A DNA stretch of 64,000 nt, taken from assembly GCA_014905825.1 (NCBI GenBank), contig JACGCN010000016.1:372001-436000 (forward strand). The letters are read 5' to 3'. A program made the position numbers and the translations under genes. Source of the stretch: Lyophyllum atratum. Taxonomy: Eukaryota > Basidiomycota > Agaricomycetes > Agaricales > Lyophyllaceae. Below, piece after piece: positions 1-11,631 of the stretch (position 1 is the first letter of the stretch; the number at the start of each line of letters is the position of its first letter). The notes beneath the pieces are model-generated. The model did no database searches and was not told the DNA's origin. It was given only the letters and a program-made list of their open reading frames with translations.

Positions 1-2094
1 CGCACAAAACAAAGAAGCACCACTCACCATATGCCCCGCCCCCTCCACCGTAACAAACGCCAACCCCCCCCACCTCCTCACCCCCCCCACCCTCCTCCCC
101 CCCACCTCCCACCCCCTCATCTCCTCCCCCCCAAACTCCCTTTTCCCACTCCACGCCAGCGCCCTCGTCCACCGCTCGTTCCCCACCCAATTACATATGA
201 GATCGTACGTCCCGGCGTAGACCAACACGCGGACGCCGCGCTCGAGGAGGGCAGAGACGTGGAGGGGCGTGGAGGGGCGCTGCGCGTCGAGGGTGGCGGA
301 GAAGGCGAGGGAGACGGGGGGGGAGCAGAGGGAGTAGGGGTGGGGGGCGTGGGGGTCGACGCCGAGGAGGGCGCGGGTGGAGGGGGTGTTTAGGTAGCGC
401 GAGATGTTCCTGCGGTGGGTGGGCGGTGTGTCAGACTCAGAATGGGGGGGAGGGAGGGGGAGCGTACCGTGTGACTGGGTAGCATAGATCGCCGGGTTCG
501 CCCTCGCATTTTTTGCTGATGTCGTAGACGTTGAGGCCTACGTACGGAAGGGTGGGTGAACTTGGATTGAACTGGTGCACGTAACTCGTGTAGGGAGGAC
601 AGACCTGTGTTTTCGAAAGGGTCCGATAGTTCAGAAGAACAGAACTGGAAGGCGGCGTTGCAGTTGATCGCGTCGTATACGTCTATGCAGGACTCCTTGA
701 GCCATTTCGCACAGCGCGGGACCTGCGCGCGGTCGCTTCAGGAGGCAAACGAAGGTACAATACGCTGGGTGCTCACTACTTGCTGCATGCGGACACAGGT
801 TCTACAGCCCGGGACGATCAGGTTCACCTTGAAGTGCGCGAGGTGTTTACTCTGCTCACGCTATGTCCAGGACCGGTGGTACGGAGGCCGGCGTGCATTG
901 CATGTCGAAGTAGGACAGCACCATGGTCGGCGCGTCCGTCCAGCCATTGCCTGATCAAAGGAAAATCTTTCAATGTTGGTATCGATCGTACGGGCGATGG
1001 AGCATACCGATGATGGCAGAAGTGAGGTTGATAGGCGTGACTCCAGCTTCTACGAGCCTTGCATTCTGATCGTACACTTCCGCTGCGAACAAAGGGATGT
1101 ATCGCCCCTGTGCACCATGAATCAGTGCTCGTAAGTACGATATGGGTAACGTACGCCGTATGACTCGCCCGCCATGTGGAATGCGCGGCCCTTGAATTTG
1201 GTGAAGTGCTCGAAGAATATAGCGACGAAGGCTGCGATGTCCCTTGCTGCGTCTTCCGTTGTTGCCTGCACTCAGTTTAGATCCAACACACGATTTTGGT
1301 GAACGGCATGGATGGATGGATGGAGACGTACTGGCACGTCTTTGTAGTCTGTGTAAGAATAGCCCACTCCAGCGGGCTGGTCGACAAAGAAGACGTTCGC
1401 TTTGGAGTTCCACGATTCGGGGAAGTATTTTGTGCTATTGGCGTCGGTGATTCTGCAGGGACCTGCGGGTTGGGACACCCATGGTATCAATACAAGTTAA
1501 CGAGCGAGTATTGGGCCGTACCGAGCTCCATGAATAAACCAAGGGAGGAAGAGCATCCGGGACCTAACAGCGCGCGTCAGATATGTATATTCGAGGTAGG
1601 ATTCATACTCGTACCTCCTGTCGTCCAGAATATAACATCATCTTTGTCGGGATTGCTTCTGCTCTCGAAGAAGTAGAAGAACAGATGACGCGTCTCGATA
1701 TCAATGTATCCCGTGTACGACCTTATTCACCACACACAAAGCTTCCACACCTAGACAAGTTGTACCAGGGCGTAGCGACGCACCTCACGCTGTCATCGCA
1801 GAACGGCGTCTTCTTGATGCGCACACCGTGGTCAGGGAACGCGGGGTGGCTCATGTGTGTGAATTCGGTCTCGGAGAGCACGGAGAGATCCTCGAGGGGG
1901 GTGAAGAGGCCTTCATCATATGAATCGTGCTTTGAGACCGTGAATGGTGCGTGAGGGGCGCGTGAAGGTGAGACGGGGGAGCGGTTGGCCCCGGGGGTGG
2001 AGGAGCCGAAGAAGTGTTGGGATGCTGTTGAGGTGCTTCCTAGCAGGAGAAGGACGAGGGCCGAGGAGCATAGGTTCCTCAGAGACGGTAGCAT
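1..2094 (-). CDS. Serine carboxypeptidase (peptidase family S10), 3' end outside window
   Basis: Carboxypeptidase-Y-like exopeptidase that removes C-terminal residues in the vacuole or outside the cell. The start at 2094 opens a hydrophobic signal peptide (MLPSLRNLCSSALVLLLLGS). Later exons give FCDDSVR then SYTGYIDIETRHLFFYFFES across an intron near 1720-1790. The substrate-binding segment NVFFVDQPAGVGYSY lies near 1350-1400. The catalytic Ser is in FHMAGESYGG (codon 1163-1161), with an intron just after it. The segment GLNVYDISKKCEGE lies near 490-535. The catalytic Asp is in VLVYAGTYDLICNW near 185-230, and the catalytic His in GAGHM (codon 33-31). A GTGAGT donor follows immediately, so the last exon is off the left edge. 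The full S10 triad is therefore visible. Family assignment is strong; whether it is vacuolar or secreted cannot be told. Confidence 0.9.
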
Positions 2095-2498
2095 TTCCGA
2101 GTCGACCTAGTAGTTTTGTAGCTTGCACAGGTGGGAACATTCTGGTTGACGCGAATTGAAGTTGAAACATAAGAGAGATAAGATTAGATGCAGGCCACAC
2201 GTGGGCTACCAAATTGGGCTCAGCCAAGCGCCGTCGACATCGAGTCCAGCTTCGACTCTGGCTCTGTTCACTACCCATCATCACGACCTAATCGAAAGGT
2301 GGGCCCAGATTAAGTTGGCCGTTTGAATCCCGCTGATCGTCCGCACAGAGGTGGTTGAAAACCTGAGTGTGCAAGGAGTCCAGAGCTTTACCGTTTCACC
2401 TCATTGAACCACCTAGAATTTCTGCGTCGCACTGCATATTGTTTTTATTTGGAATAGGCGTGTTGTGCTGAATCCACGTCAAAACTCACTGTGCATGC
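2095..2498. promoter_or_regulatory. Divergent promoter region, carboxypeptidase / WDR59
   Basis: A 404-bp gap between two start codons that face away from each other. It must carry both 5' untranslated regions and promoters. A perfect CACGTG box (about 2198-2203) is the only familiar regulatory hexamer noticed, and no clear TATA box was found. Function is inferred from position. Confidence 0.45.
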
Positions 2499-5400
2499 AT
2501 GTCCGAACCCTCGCCAACACGACAATCCCGTTACCTGGATGACACCCGCAACAGCAGACGAAACAGCACCGACCTGCGACACCACGCTCTCCTCTCCACC
2601 ACCATCCCCTCCCTCACCTCCGGCCAGGAATGGCTCCGCAACCCCGTGTTCGCGCCGCCCGCCAGCCTGCTAAACTCCCGAAGGTCATCCTTCGTCTCTC
2701 TGCCTGACTCCCTCGACAGAGACAGAGACAGAGACCGCGTTGGAAGGGGCCGTGCGAGTCGGGCGGATCTGGCGGAGGCACATGCGGCGTCGGTGGTGAC
2801 GGAGCCTGCGTCGCCGGAGGATGGGAGCAACTTTCGGCGCAGCTTGCAGATTGACATGAGGGGGTTGGTTGGGGATGCAGTCGGTAACGTATGTCGAATC
2901 TCTTTCTCTTTCTCTTTCGCGTAAGGAAGACTGAAACATCCACAGATGAGCATCAGTCCTGCGTCCCGTGATGTTGTTCTGGCAGCGTAAGTCGTGTCTT
3001 GAGTTCACCAGTCCGATCTTAATGTTCCACAGTCGCCGAGGGCTATTTATAATCGACTTGGAGGCCCCGCTGGAGGTCCCTCGGTTCCTTCCTCAAGGAG
3101 GTACATGGGACGTCGCTGACGTTCAATGGAATCCGCACCCTTCGCGTGCCGAGTACATCGTCTCGACGTCGAGCGAAAAGCTGTTCGTTCTTCTTCTTCC
3201 CCTCACTCTAAATACTAACCCTCGTCGAACAGCCTCATATGGAATCTCCTCTTGGTGGGCAAAACCTCCATCGAGTTCATCCTCCAAGCACACTACCGTG
3301 CCATAACCGATATCAACTGGCACACCACCGAATGCGACACCGTCATCAGCACCGGCATCGATTCCTGGCTGTGGGCCTGGGATCTCCGTGAGCCCAGGAA
3401 GCCCATATTCGGCCTCTCCGCATTCGAAGGTATGTCTGTCTCTCAAGTCACGACCAAGCACCACAGACTAACGCACTCCAAAGCCGGCGGCACCCAAGTC
3501 AAATGGAACCGCCAAGACGCCAACATCCTCGCCTCCTCCCACTCCAACGAAGTCCTCATCTGGGACCGGCGGGTACGTCCATCCTCCCGCCCATCCCCAC
3601 CCCTGACACCCCCCATGCCGCTACTGTAGAAAGGCTCCCTCCCGACCAAACGCATCAAAGCGCACAACTCCAAGATCTACGGCATCGACTGGGCGCACGA
3701 CCGGCGCGACGAGATCGTCACCTGCTCCCTCGACAAGACCATCAAGGTATGGGACACCTCCACCGCGGACCCCGCGCCCAAGACCACCATATGCACCGCG
3801 TACCCGGTGTGGCGCGCAAGGAACCTGCCGTTTGGGTGTGGGGTGCTGAGCTTGGCGCAGAGGGGGACGACGGCGCTGGAGATGTATGGGCAGAGTGGGC
3901 CGGGGTGCCCGGTGGAGAGGTTTGAGGGACACACGGATGTGGTGAAGGAGTTTGTGTGGAGGAGGGGTGGGGATGGTGAGTCTCTCTCGATGACCTCGAG
4001 GTGGTGGTTGACTGGGGATGATGCAGATGAGTTCCAGTTGATCACATGGTCGAAGGACCGCACGCTCCGTTTCTGGCCTGTCGAGCCCGAAGTCATGCAG
4101 GTGTGCCCTCTCCCCCCCACCCTCCTCACCCTCACTAACCTCCTGTTCCCTCAGCAAGTCGGCCACACCCCGCCGCCCCGCGGGAGCCGCACCCACCCCC
4201 GCCCCTCCCGCTCCCCCAGCATCTCCTACCGCAACCCGCCCGAAGGCACCGGCTACCTCCCCGCGCTCTCCGCGCCCGTCGGGCACCGCTCCATCCTCGC
4301 CGAAGTGCGCGCGCCGCTCCCCCCGCGCCCGCGGCCCTCCCCGCTCCTGGTGGCGGGCGGCGCGGGGGGCGGCGGGGGCGGGACGATGCGCAGCCAGGGG
4401 GGCACGATGAGCCGGGGGAACCCGAATAGCGGGGTGGGGAGGCCGCCGATGGATGCGTTTACGTGGTTGTCGAATGTGAAGGTGGGGGAGAGGGAGAGGA
4501 GGGGGAGTAGTGAGGGCGGGGTGGAGAGTGCGGAGGTGTCGAGGGCGGGGGAGAGGGTGAGGGAGGGGGTGGGGGTGGGGAATGGGGGTGGGAGTGGGGG
4601 TAGGGGAGCGGGGGTGGGGGTGGGAGGGGAGGGGCTGGTGATTGGGGAGATGGATGCGGAGAGGGAGAGGAGGAGGAGTGAGAGTCGTGTGAGGGGGGAA
4701 GGTGACGTTGGGCAGAGTCAGAATCAGTCATTGCAGGATGAGTATGTGGATGTATTCTGTGATTGGGAGGTGCTGATATTTTCTGTTTTACAGGATTACA
4801 TCTGTGATTTCAAAGTTCACTCTGTCCAAGGTCAAACTCGAGAAGGTGGGCCAACATTCTCAACACCATGACCTATTTTTTTAGCTCACACGAGTTCGAT
4901 CCAGCACGACCTCACGAAGAAACGGACCTGCACGCTGGGCCTGCACGGCCCCTGGGGTGGCAGTTCCTCCGTCTTCATCCGTGTCACTTTCACCTTTCCG
5001 CGCGACTACCCTCAGGCGAGCTACCCAGGCGGCACCCCCGTCGTCGAGCTCGAGCGCAACCCGCTCATAACGCTCAAAGACCGTGCCTTCATGCTGCGGC
5101 GCCTTACCGCCATCCGGGAGCACCGCCGCCCATGCCTCGAGAGCTGTCTACGCTTCTTACTCTTCCGCGACGAGGAGGAACGGCCTGGCGAACCTCTTCC
5201 CATCGATCCGGAGTCGTCGTCGTCCGATGAGGAGGAGCTGGGGACGTCGATTGGTGGTGGACGGAGAGCCAAAGATGCGACGGTCACTGTTCTGAGGGGG
5301 CATAAGAATCTTGTGGAGCCCCGGACGTCGCAAGGCACCTTTGGTCCGAACGGTGTCTAACATTTCCCCACAATCTTTCAGACACCATGCTGATTCTCTT

Positions 5401-7528
5401 TGCCTTACCTTCCAGGCGAACTTGTATGCTTCTTCCGGGCCCCAACCCGCATCGTACGAAACGTCCTCCGCGGCCTATCCGATTCACCCGCAACCCCTTC
5501 CGAAGAACCCACCTCCGCGCCTCCCGCCTCCGCAGAACCGGTACTCGCGCCCCGCATGTTCCAGTCCCCCTCTCTCATCTCCGACGCCGTCCGGCGCCTC
5601 GGGCTCTCCGCCAAGGACCGCCACACCAAGACCTCAGACGCGGCACGCCGCCTCGGGGACCGGCACAATATCTTGCGCATCATGACGAACCTCCTCACTT
5701 TGCAGCCCAAGCCCAAGTCGTCCCAAGCCCAGGGGCAGGGGCAGGGGCAGGACGGGGAGCGAAGGCCGCTGGGGGATCTGCTGAAGAGCTATGCGCTGCT
5801 TGCGGCGCCGAGAAGGAGTACGGTGTTCATTGAGAATACGACGAATATTGCGGGGGGCGATTATAAGGTGGCGAGGGATTATGTGTTTGGGGCGGCGGAG
5901 GGGGTGGGGAGAGTTGGTGGGGGTGGGGGAGGGGGAGGGTTGAAGGAGGTGTGTGTGAGGAATGCGGGGGCTGCGAGGGCGCATGGGAGGTATGACCATG
6001 AACGTGCGTTTAGGATGCTCGGGGCGTTGCTCCCTGCCTCGTCGGAAACGGCTGCGATGCTTGATCCACTAGCACTCAAAGTCATCATGGGGCTGTAAGT
6101 CCTTTTTCTTCGTTTTCAAGTACATAATCGATGATGATCGATGCTATTCGCAGGTACGACGACTTTGCGAAAAGCAAGGATATCCAAATGTTAGCCATGC
6201 TTTCCGTCCTCCTGCTCCAGATGCATAAAATTACAGCGTCGAAGTCGGCGTTAGCCGACATCCCAGACCTGCTGGGCGCAAATCTTCGCACAGTAACGCA
6301 CAAATTTTCCGGCGTGGACTATTTCAGCCTTGGTCATACTAGCCTAAGTTCGCCGCAAAGCGAGCGACCCCTGGCCTGGCCCCGCCGCCCCTCCACTCCA
6401 ACCGTCCAGCAGCAGCAGCAACTGGCAGCTTCCCTATCGTCCTCCAATTCCTCTCGCGGCTCATGGTCCAGCCTCTTCAACACGGGCTCAGTACGGCAAT
6501 TTGTCCATGACACCCTCCTATCGACGCCCCTCGAGGCTCCTGCCGTCCCCACCATAACTGGAAACATATCTGCACCGGGCTCCGCTGAAGGTGGCTTCCC
6601 GGTATTGAAGCTTGACAAGATAACTCGAGTAACGGACGCCCGACGGAAAAAGCATCGGAAGGATCAGCCGGGGTGGGGGTCAGCACCGACTCCCCCCATC
6701 ACGGCCTCAAAGTCATGGAACGACGTTCAGCCGCACCCACTTAAGCCGGCGGCGTCGTTTTCCTCTGCTGGGCATCGACGGACTCCCTTGGCGCAGGTCA
6801 CTGACCCGAGTAACACTCGTGCGGGATACAAGCGGGTTATTGTCTTTGAGCAACCGCCAGGACCAATTCCAGAAAGGTTCGTCGTTTGTCGCAGTTTCTG
6901 TTACGTGTGTGACCTGATTGTCCTTGATAGGCCGAGTGAGGTGCTCAGCAAGGGGCTGCTAGAACAGCTTAGGTTGCATATCCACGTGTATGCAGACCTC
7001 CTCTGCAGATGGGAGCTTTACCACAAGCGGTTGGAGCTCTTGAAGTCGGTGAAACGAGAAACCGCGCCGGTCGAGAGTAGCCGGATGCATACCATCGGTA
7101 AGACCCACATATTCTACATTCTCGACCTCCCTCGTTCAACTTTTCTTGAACTCCATAGGCCTTGTCCGAACCTGTTCGAGGTGCACTATGCCGTTGCCGC
7201 AAAATGTCAACCAGTGTCCATCTTGCAGTGCCCATTTCTTGATGGCAAAATGTACTATCTGTCGACTCCCAGTCAAGGGTACGTGTTTCTCACCTTTCAT
7301 GATATAGTGCACTCATTACCGCTATGCTCAGGTCTGTCAAGAAGTTGTCTGCAATGCTTCCATGTTACGCACCTTGTGTGCTGGAACAGTCTCGACGTGC
7401 CCATATGCCCGACCGGTTGTGGGTGTTTCTGTACGGGGCTGGAAGACACGCAGACAAGGCCTTCGAGCCGCCATGGACTGGCCATGTCACCACCATCAAC
7501 CACATTAAACTTATCTTCCTTCGCTTGA
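2499..7528 (+). CDS. WDR59: WDR59 / Mtc5-like SEA (GATOR2) complex subunit
   Basis: Scaffold subunit of the SEACAT/GATOR2 complex that relays amino-acid status to TORC1 at the vacuole membrane. Order: a Ser/Arg-rich N-terminus; WD40 repeats (about 3040-4100, with LLIWNL, WAWDLREP, VLIWDRR, IKVWDTST, LRFWPVEP); a Gly/Pro-rich low-complexity linker (4150-4740); an RWD domain beginning KFTLSKVKLEK then HDLTKKRTCTLGLHGPWGG; the segment FGPNGELVCFF (5345-5440); a helical middle; and a C-terminal zinc ribbon/RING (CSRCTMPLP, CPSCSAHF, CTICRLPVKG, CFHVTHLVCW, CPTGCGC) ending at 7528. About a dozen short introns. The join at 4905 was chosen because a phase-0 AG there restores HDLTKK, as in animal WDR59. 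The family is secure; the extreme N-terminus is less so. Confidence 0.9.
4330..4720 (+). repeat. G-run tract inside WDR59 linker exon
   Basis: The sense strand is dominated by runs of 3-6 G (densest 4555-4640), encoding a Gly/Val/Arg/Glu-rich linker between the WD40 and RWD domains. It directly follows an equally C-rich coding stretch (4150-4330). The spacing of the G-runs would permit G-quadruplexes. The reading frame stays open, so it is coding low-complexity sequence rather than an insertion. Confidence 0.7.
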
Positions 7529-8155
7529 CGTTTCCTTCTATGTTTCATAAGTCGGGGCATCTCTTTTACCGCCTCGCTTGGGGATGTACTCTATGAATGT
7601 AATGTACGAATAATTCCCTCTTGATAGAGAACACGTTTTATCTTAAATCCGTTCTAATAGGACCGTTCTCGTACGTAGAGCAGATTGTGTCACTTGTCCA
7701 ATGTAGACGCCGGTCCAGGTTCCCTGAAAGTATGTTTGCCGAAGAATCTACTGGATTTCGATTCGATGACAGCTCCGCAGTGTATTAGCTGCCAGGAGTA
7801 ATCCAGTCAGAGTCTGACTCAGACTCAGAGCTCCGAGGTCATATGCAAGGAAACCAAACATTGTGAAAGACATCTTCTGGCGACTACCCGAGACGACGTC
7901 CATGATACTTGCACCGCAGATCGCATCTCAGGTATTGAACATCTGATTATCAAGTGTTATTTGCAAGTGGACCGCTACACACGGCGAACCTAGACGATTG
8001 CAAATAGAGGGTATTATCGCTGTTCAGCTATTCTAGAACTATATCATTAGGTATGCTAAGCTACTCTGCAGGCATAAAAATCACGTCTTTTAGAAATGCA
8101 GTGAAACTGCGAATATATCAGTAGGTTTGCTATGAAGCAGTGAATGTGGCCTACC
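7529..8155. other. Intergenic, 3' ends of two convergent genes
   Basis: 627 bp between the stops of WDR59 (+) and the LPGAP secreted protein (-). It should hold both 3' untranslated regions. No open frame with family resemblance and no repeat beyond a short GACTCAGACTCAG tandem near 7810-7830 was seen. Confidence 0.5.
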
Positions 8156-9125
8156 TTATTGCTTGAGGATGCTAAGGACCTTGGTGAACTTGAGGCCAAC
8201 GAGGATCTGGATGACGGGGCCGAGGAGGGGCACGACGACATCCAGGAGACCAGCGACGAGGGCGAAGATCTCGGTGAGGAGCTCAGCGAGAACGGTACTA
8301 CAGAGTATGTCAGTAGCTGATATCGCAAAAACACGAACGAGCCACGACTTACGCGACGCCAGCAAGGATGGGAGCAACGAGGTGAGCGGAAGCGGCACCA
8401 ACAACGCGGAGGGCAGTGGCGAGGATAGTAGCAAGGAGCTGCGAAAGACACGTCAGGGCACGCAAAGACCTTCGCGTCAGAAACGCTTACTGTCAGGACG
8501 ATCGTAAGGAGCTTGGCAACCTGGAGGAGCGACAGAACTTCGCCGCCGAGAGCGAGGACGAATTCGACGGGATGGCCTGTCAAGGCCTTGACAGCGGTAG
8601 TGGCTTCACAGATGATACCCCTGACTTCGGTGATCAGCTCAACGACAACGTTGACCTCAACAACAGCTTTCACAGAGGCGGCAGCAGCTGCAAGGATGGG
8701 GTCAGAACGGAGGAGAGGTAACTGAAGGGGTATCACTCACCGAGCTTGTCGGCGACGGTGTTAAGTTTGGCCTGGACGACGATGAGGATCTCTGGGAGAG
8801 ACTGAAGATGGCGCTTGTCCAAGACTTCGACCTCGATGTTGGTGGTAATAGGCCCGACGGCGTTGCCACCTTGGCGGCCGTGAAGAACCTTGGTGCCACC
8901 TCCGGGGACGTTGGACGAGCCAGCGGCTTGAGGGATAGCGGGGGCTCCAGGCAAGGTGGGGACTCCAGGTAGGGCGGGGGCTCCAGGTAGGGCGGGGGCT
9001 CCAGGCAGGGTGGGGGCTCCAGGCAGGGCGGGAGCTCCAGGTAGGGCAGGAGTGACAGGGGCCGCTGAAGTGAGGGCCGAGAAGGCGATGGTGGCAGCGA
9101 GGAATACAGTGCGGAATGAAGGCAT
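8156..9125 (-). CDS. Secreted protein with LPGAP repeats and hydrophobic helical C-terminus
   Basis: Unrecognised family. Four exons (9125-8741, 8687-8491, 8438-8353, 8297-8156) sum to 269 residues. Residues 1-21 form a signal peptide (MPSFRTVFLAATIAFSALTS) followed by AAP. Then come about six [A/T]LPG[A/V]P hexapeptides (residues about 26-60), a short basic KVLHGRQGG segment, and an Ala/Val/Leu-rich remainder. That remainder includes SVKAVVEVNVVVELITEV, an internal CEATTAVKA and a long hydrophobic C-terminal stretch ending VGLKFTKVLSILKQ. The pattern suggests a surface-active or membrane-associating secreted protein rather than an enzyme. A TATA box lies about 120 bp upstream. Gene structure is well supported; function is unknown. 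Confidence 0.75.
8944..9049 (-). repeat. 18-bp tandem repeat coding for LPGAP hexapeptides
   Basis: About six near-identical 18-bp units (plus-strand core GGGCTCCAGGTAGGGCGG with variants) stand head to tail. Each codes for one [A/T]LPG[A/V]P hexapeptide of the secreted protein. Differences between units are mostly third-position or Ala/Thr changes. Confidence 0.85.
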
Positions 9126-9240
9126 TGCAAAGGAATGTAGATTGTCGGGGCTACGACGTGTATTGAGAAGCTAGAAAGTTCAAAGTGGGAGAAGAGCAGA
9201 TGACTGGAGGTCGATGGAGGAGTTAACGACGGAAAGTACT

Positions 9241-9248
9241 CCTTTATA
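9241..9248 (-). promoter_or_regulatory. TATA box of the LPGAP secreted protein gene
   Basis: TATAAAGG on the minus strand, about 116 bp upstream of the ATG at 9125. Distance and orientation fit a core promoter of a strongly expressed secreted-protein gene. Inferred from motif and position only. Confidence 0.55.
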
Positions 9249-9478
9249 GGTCCAAGAAGGCTGGTGGGAACACGCAAGGGACACAAGACGTCAGTGTGAT
9301 ATGAAAGAAGCACGGGCAATATCTGTAAAACATATTCGTGTCGCTCCGCGTAATGATGTTCGGATGCCGTCGTGGCGAGTGTGCAGCGTTGTTCCTCCAG
9401 CGTACCTGTCTCCCAGCGTGGTCCCAAATTTCCATGAAAGCAGGAATATGTAGCTTCCCCCTCCATAGAATTCGCCTT

Positions 9479-10210
9479 CTAAAATAAAGATACGTCGAAT
9501 GATAATGACCTTCTGTAGGAGGATGTCTGGTTTGCGGAGATTGACTCGCTTATTCCCATTACGTCGTGATGCTCCCTTGTCTGATATTTTAGTAGTTTCC
9601 AACCCTGCATGAATGACTTGGCGCTGTGGATGAATTCCAAAGCATGTAGCATCTGGGACGCCAAATCCTTGACGTAGAAAATAGCATAACTTCCGCCAGA
9701 TATGTTGAGAAAGTATTGCACACTAAGACCGAGAGCCTCAAGAATGAGGAAATGGTAGTTGCGGTCGCCGTGACGAAGTTTCAAAGTGATCTAATGACTG
9801 CCTAACGTACTTTTTTCCGGTCGACCCGTTGGTCTTGCCGACTTTGGTTAGGTTTTGTACGCTTTGATCTCGCGTTGGATGGAGGTATAGTCGCAGACCA
9901 TGGACTTCATGCAAACGTATTCATCGCGACTGGAGAGTTGAGCTTGTTTCAGGACGAAGAACAAGGGAACTGACTGAAGATCCCGGCATATCCAGACAGT
10001 AACGGTGGTTCCATAACCGAGTTTATAGAGGACTTGGTACTGGGAATGAACTATGTCTCCGATACCGACGATGATTGTAAGCGAACCCCCGCTTGTGGGG
10101 CGCCTCACAAACGTAGGCAACAACTCCAAAGCGACCGCGACGCGGAGTATACCCGGCTCCAGCGCCCTGTTCAAAGGCAGCGAAACTGTCGTGAGCGTGC
10201 TGAACTGCAA
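9479..10210 (-). pseudogene. Decayed SRPK-type protein kinase fragment
   Basis: Two minus-strand frames resemble the N-lobe and hinge of fungal SR-protein-type kinases. 10210-9848 has GDIVHSQYQVLYKLGYGTTV followed by TVWICRDL, recalling the GD..YRV..KLGYG..STVW.ARD glycine loop. 9784-9479 has YHFLILEALGLSV and QMLHALEFIHSAK, recalling the hinge and the helix before the catalytic loop. The expected catalytic loop (HGD.KPDN) is replaced by unrelated residues (FMQGWKLLKYQ), the VALK lysine segment is altered, and no DFG or C-lobe is visible. I read it as a broken relic. A highly diverged active gene is less likely. Confidence 0.5.
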
Positions 10211-11631
10211 GATGATGACAATGTCTTCGGATGGGGCGTTGTCTATTCCAGTCGAGTCAGGGATGCCTCCGGTGAGCCGACTTTAATGACAAGTCTCGTT
10301 TCATGGGGTGTCCATCTGACGCCAATTTGGTAGCTGCTGCTTCCGGCCTCGGCACTGAGCAAGTCGGGGAATTTGTGCCCAAGTTTCGCGATGGAATCGA
10401 AGAGTACAACAGGATTCAAGACGCTGACAATGCACTGGTCAGGTATCGGAGGGGCGCTGGCTGCTGGCTTGCTGAAGCTGTGGGCATGGTGGATTGGCGC
10501 TGGTCGCTGACTTGGGCATAGTGCATAGACATATCAGACTTCCCCCTCCACCTCCCTCCCTCCCTCCCTCGTTTTCTTCCTTTCTTAGACACGAAGGTTT
10601 GGTTTTGGCTTGAACCAAAACGTCAGCATGGAGATCCACAAAGCACAGGGTCATCTCCCATCGGAGATGTGACGAGTGCTGTTAGAGCAAGGAGGAATAA
10701 TAATTGCTTTAACACTGACTATCGGGGCCATATCGCACCTATGCCCGACTGTCCCAAAAAATCATCCTTCTTTTCCTATACTTCAAGTCATTCGCATACT
10801 TGACTATCTCGGTCCATAGCAGCTCGTGTTCGCGGCTTGTGATGATATGATCCCGAAGCAATATAGCCTGGTGCTCGAGGCGCTGGTGTAGGTGCCTGAC
10901 TCGTTCGTTGCACTGGCAAAGTGTCGAGCCCTTGGTCCTAGATGGAGTCATGCTTCTTCAACCCAGCGTCGAAAGAAAGGTTTGAACAGTCCGGGTCTGT
11001 CGTTGGTACGGGTGACAGGAGGAGGTGACGAGGTCAGGGAGGTCGCGTGTAGGCCCCGGCTTTCCTCCAGACTTGGAGATTCTTAGACAATATGGATCCT
11101 TCCATTTCGGTGTCCAGACGATGACAGAGCGTCAATGCGCATATGAAGCAGGTCTAAGGGTCCCAATGAAGGACCTTCACCGAGTATTCGGGGGAAAGGG
11201 GCGCACCTTTATGGGCCCAGTATGGCTATGAAAACATCAGCATCGAGCGTAATGCTTTGATTGGGCTGCCGTACAGTCGAGGCCATGAGCCATGTTGAGG
11301 AAACCGGCGGCAACACTGAGAAGGGCAAACTCCGTTTTCCCAACGTCTCCAAATTATCGTGCTTTATGAGCTCGTCGCCGGTATCACCTCGTTGAAGAAG
11401 GAATTCGTAGTCTCTAGAGTGTACTTCTGAGCGCGCGCGATGAGAACGAGGGACATGATGGACAGAGACAAGCCTACATAAACTCAGATCTTCGGATCCA
11501 TCAGCAGCAGCAGCGAGCACAAATATTTCTTGCCTCTTCCCATGATCATCGGATCCTTGGTTGTCCCCTTCCAAGGAAGGTCTACAACAAAGCTATAGAA
11601 AATCACATTAACGCCGTGGACAAGCCCAGGG
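10211..11631. other. Intergenic, no gene recognised
   Basis: About 1.4 kb upstream of UBR1. Open frames here (for example minus 11574-11209) show no family resemblance, no convincing splice joins and no signal peptide. A C/T-rich run at 10544-10580 is the only simple-sequence tract. Confidence 0.4.

Noticed and set aside
4459..4731. Pro/Ser-rich minus-strand frame opposite the WDR59 linker
   Set aside because: Antisense of the G-run tract; pure low complexity.
8944..9049. CRISPR-like array
   Set aside because: Units are contiguous 18-bp coding repeats without spacers, in a eukaryotic exon.
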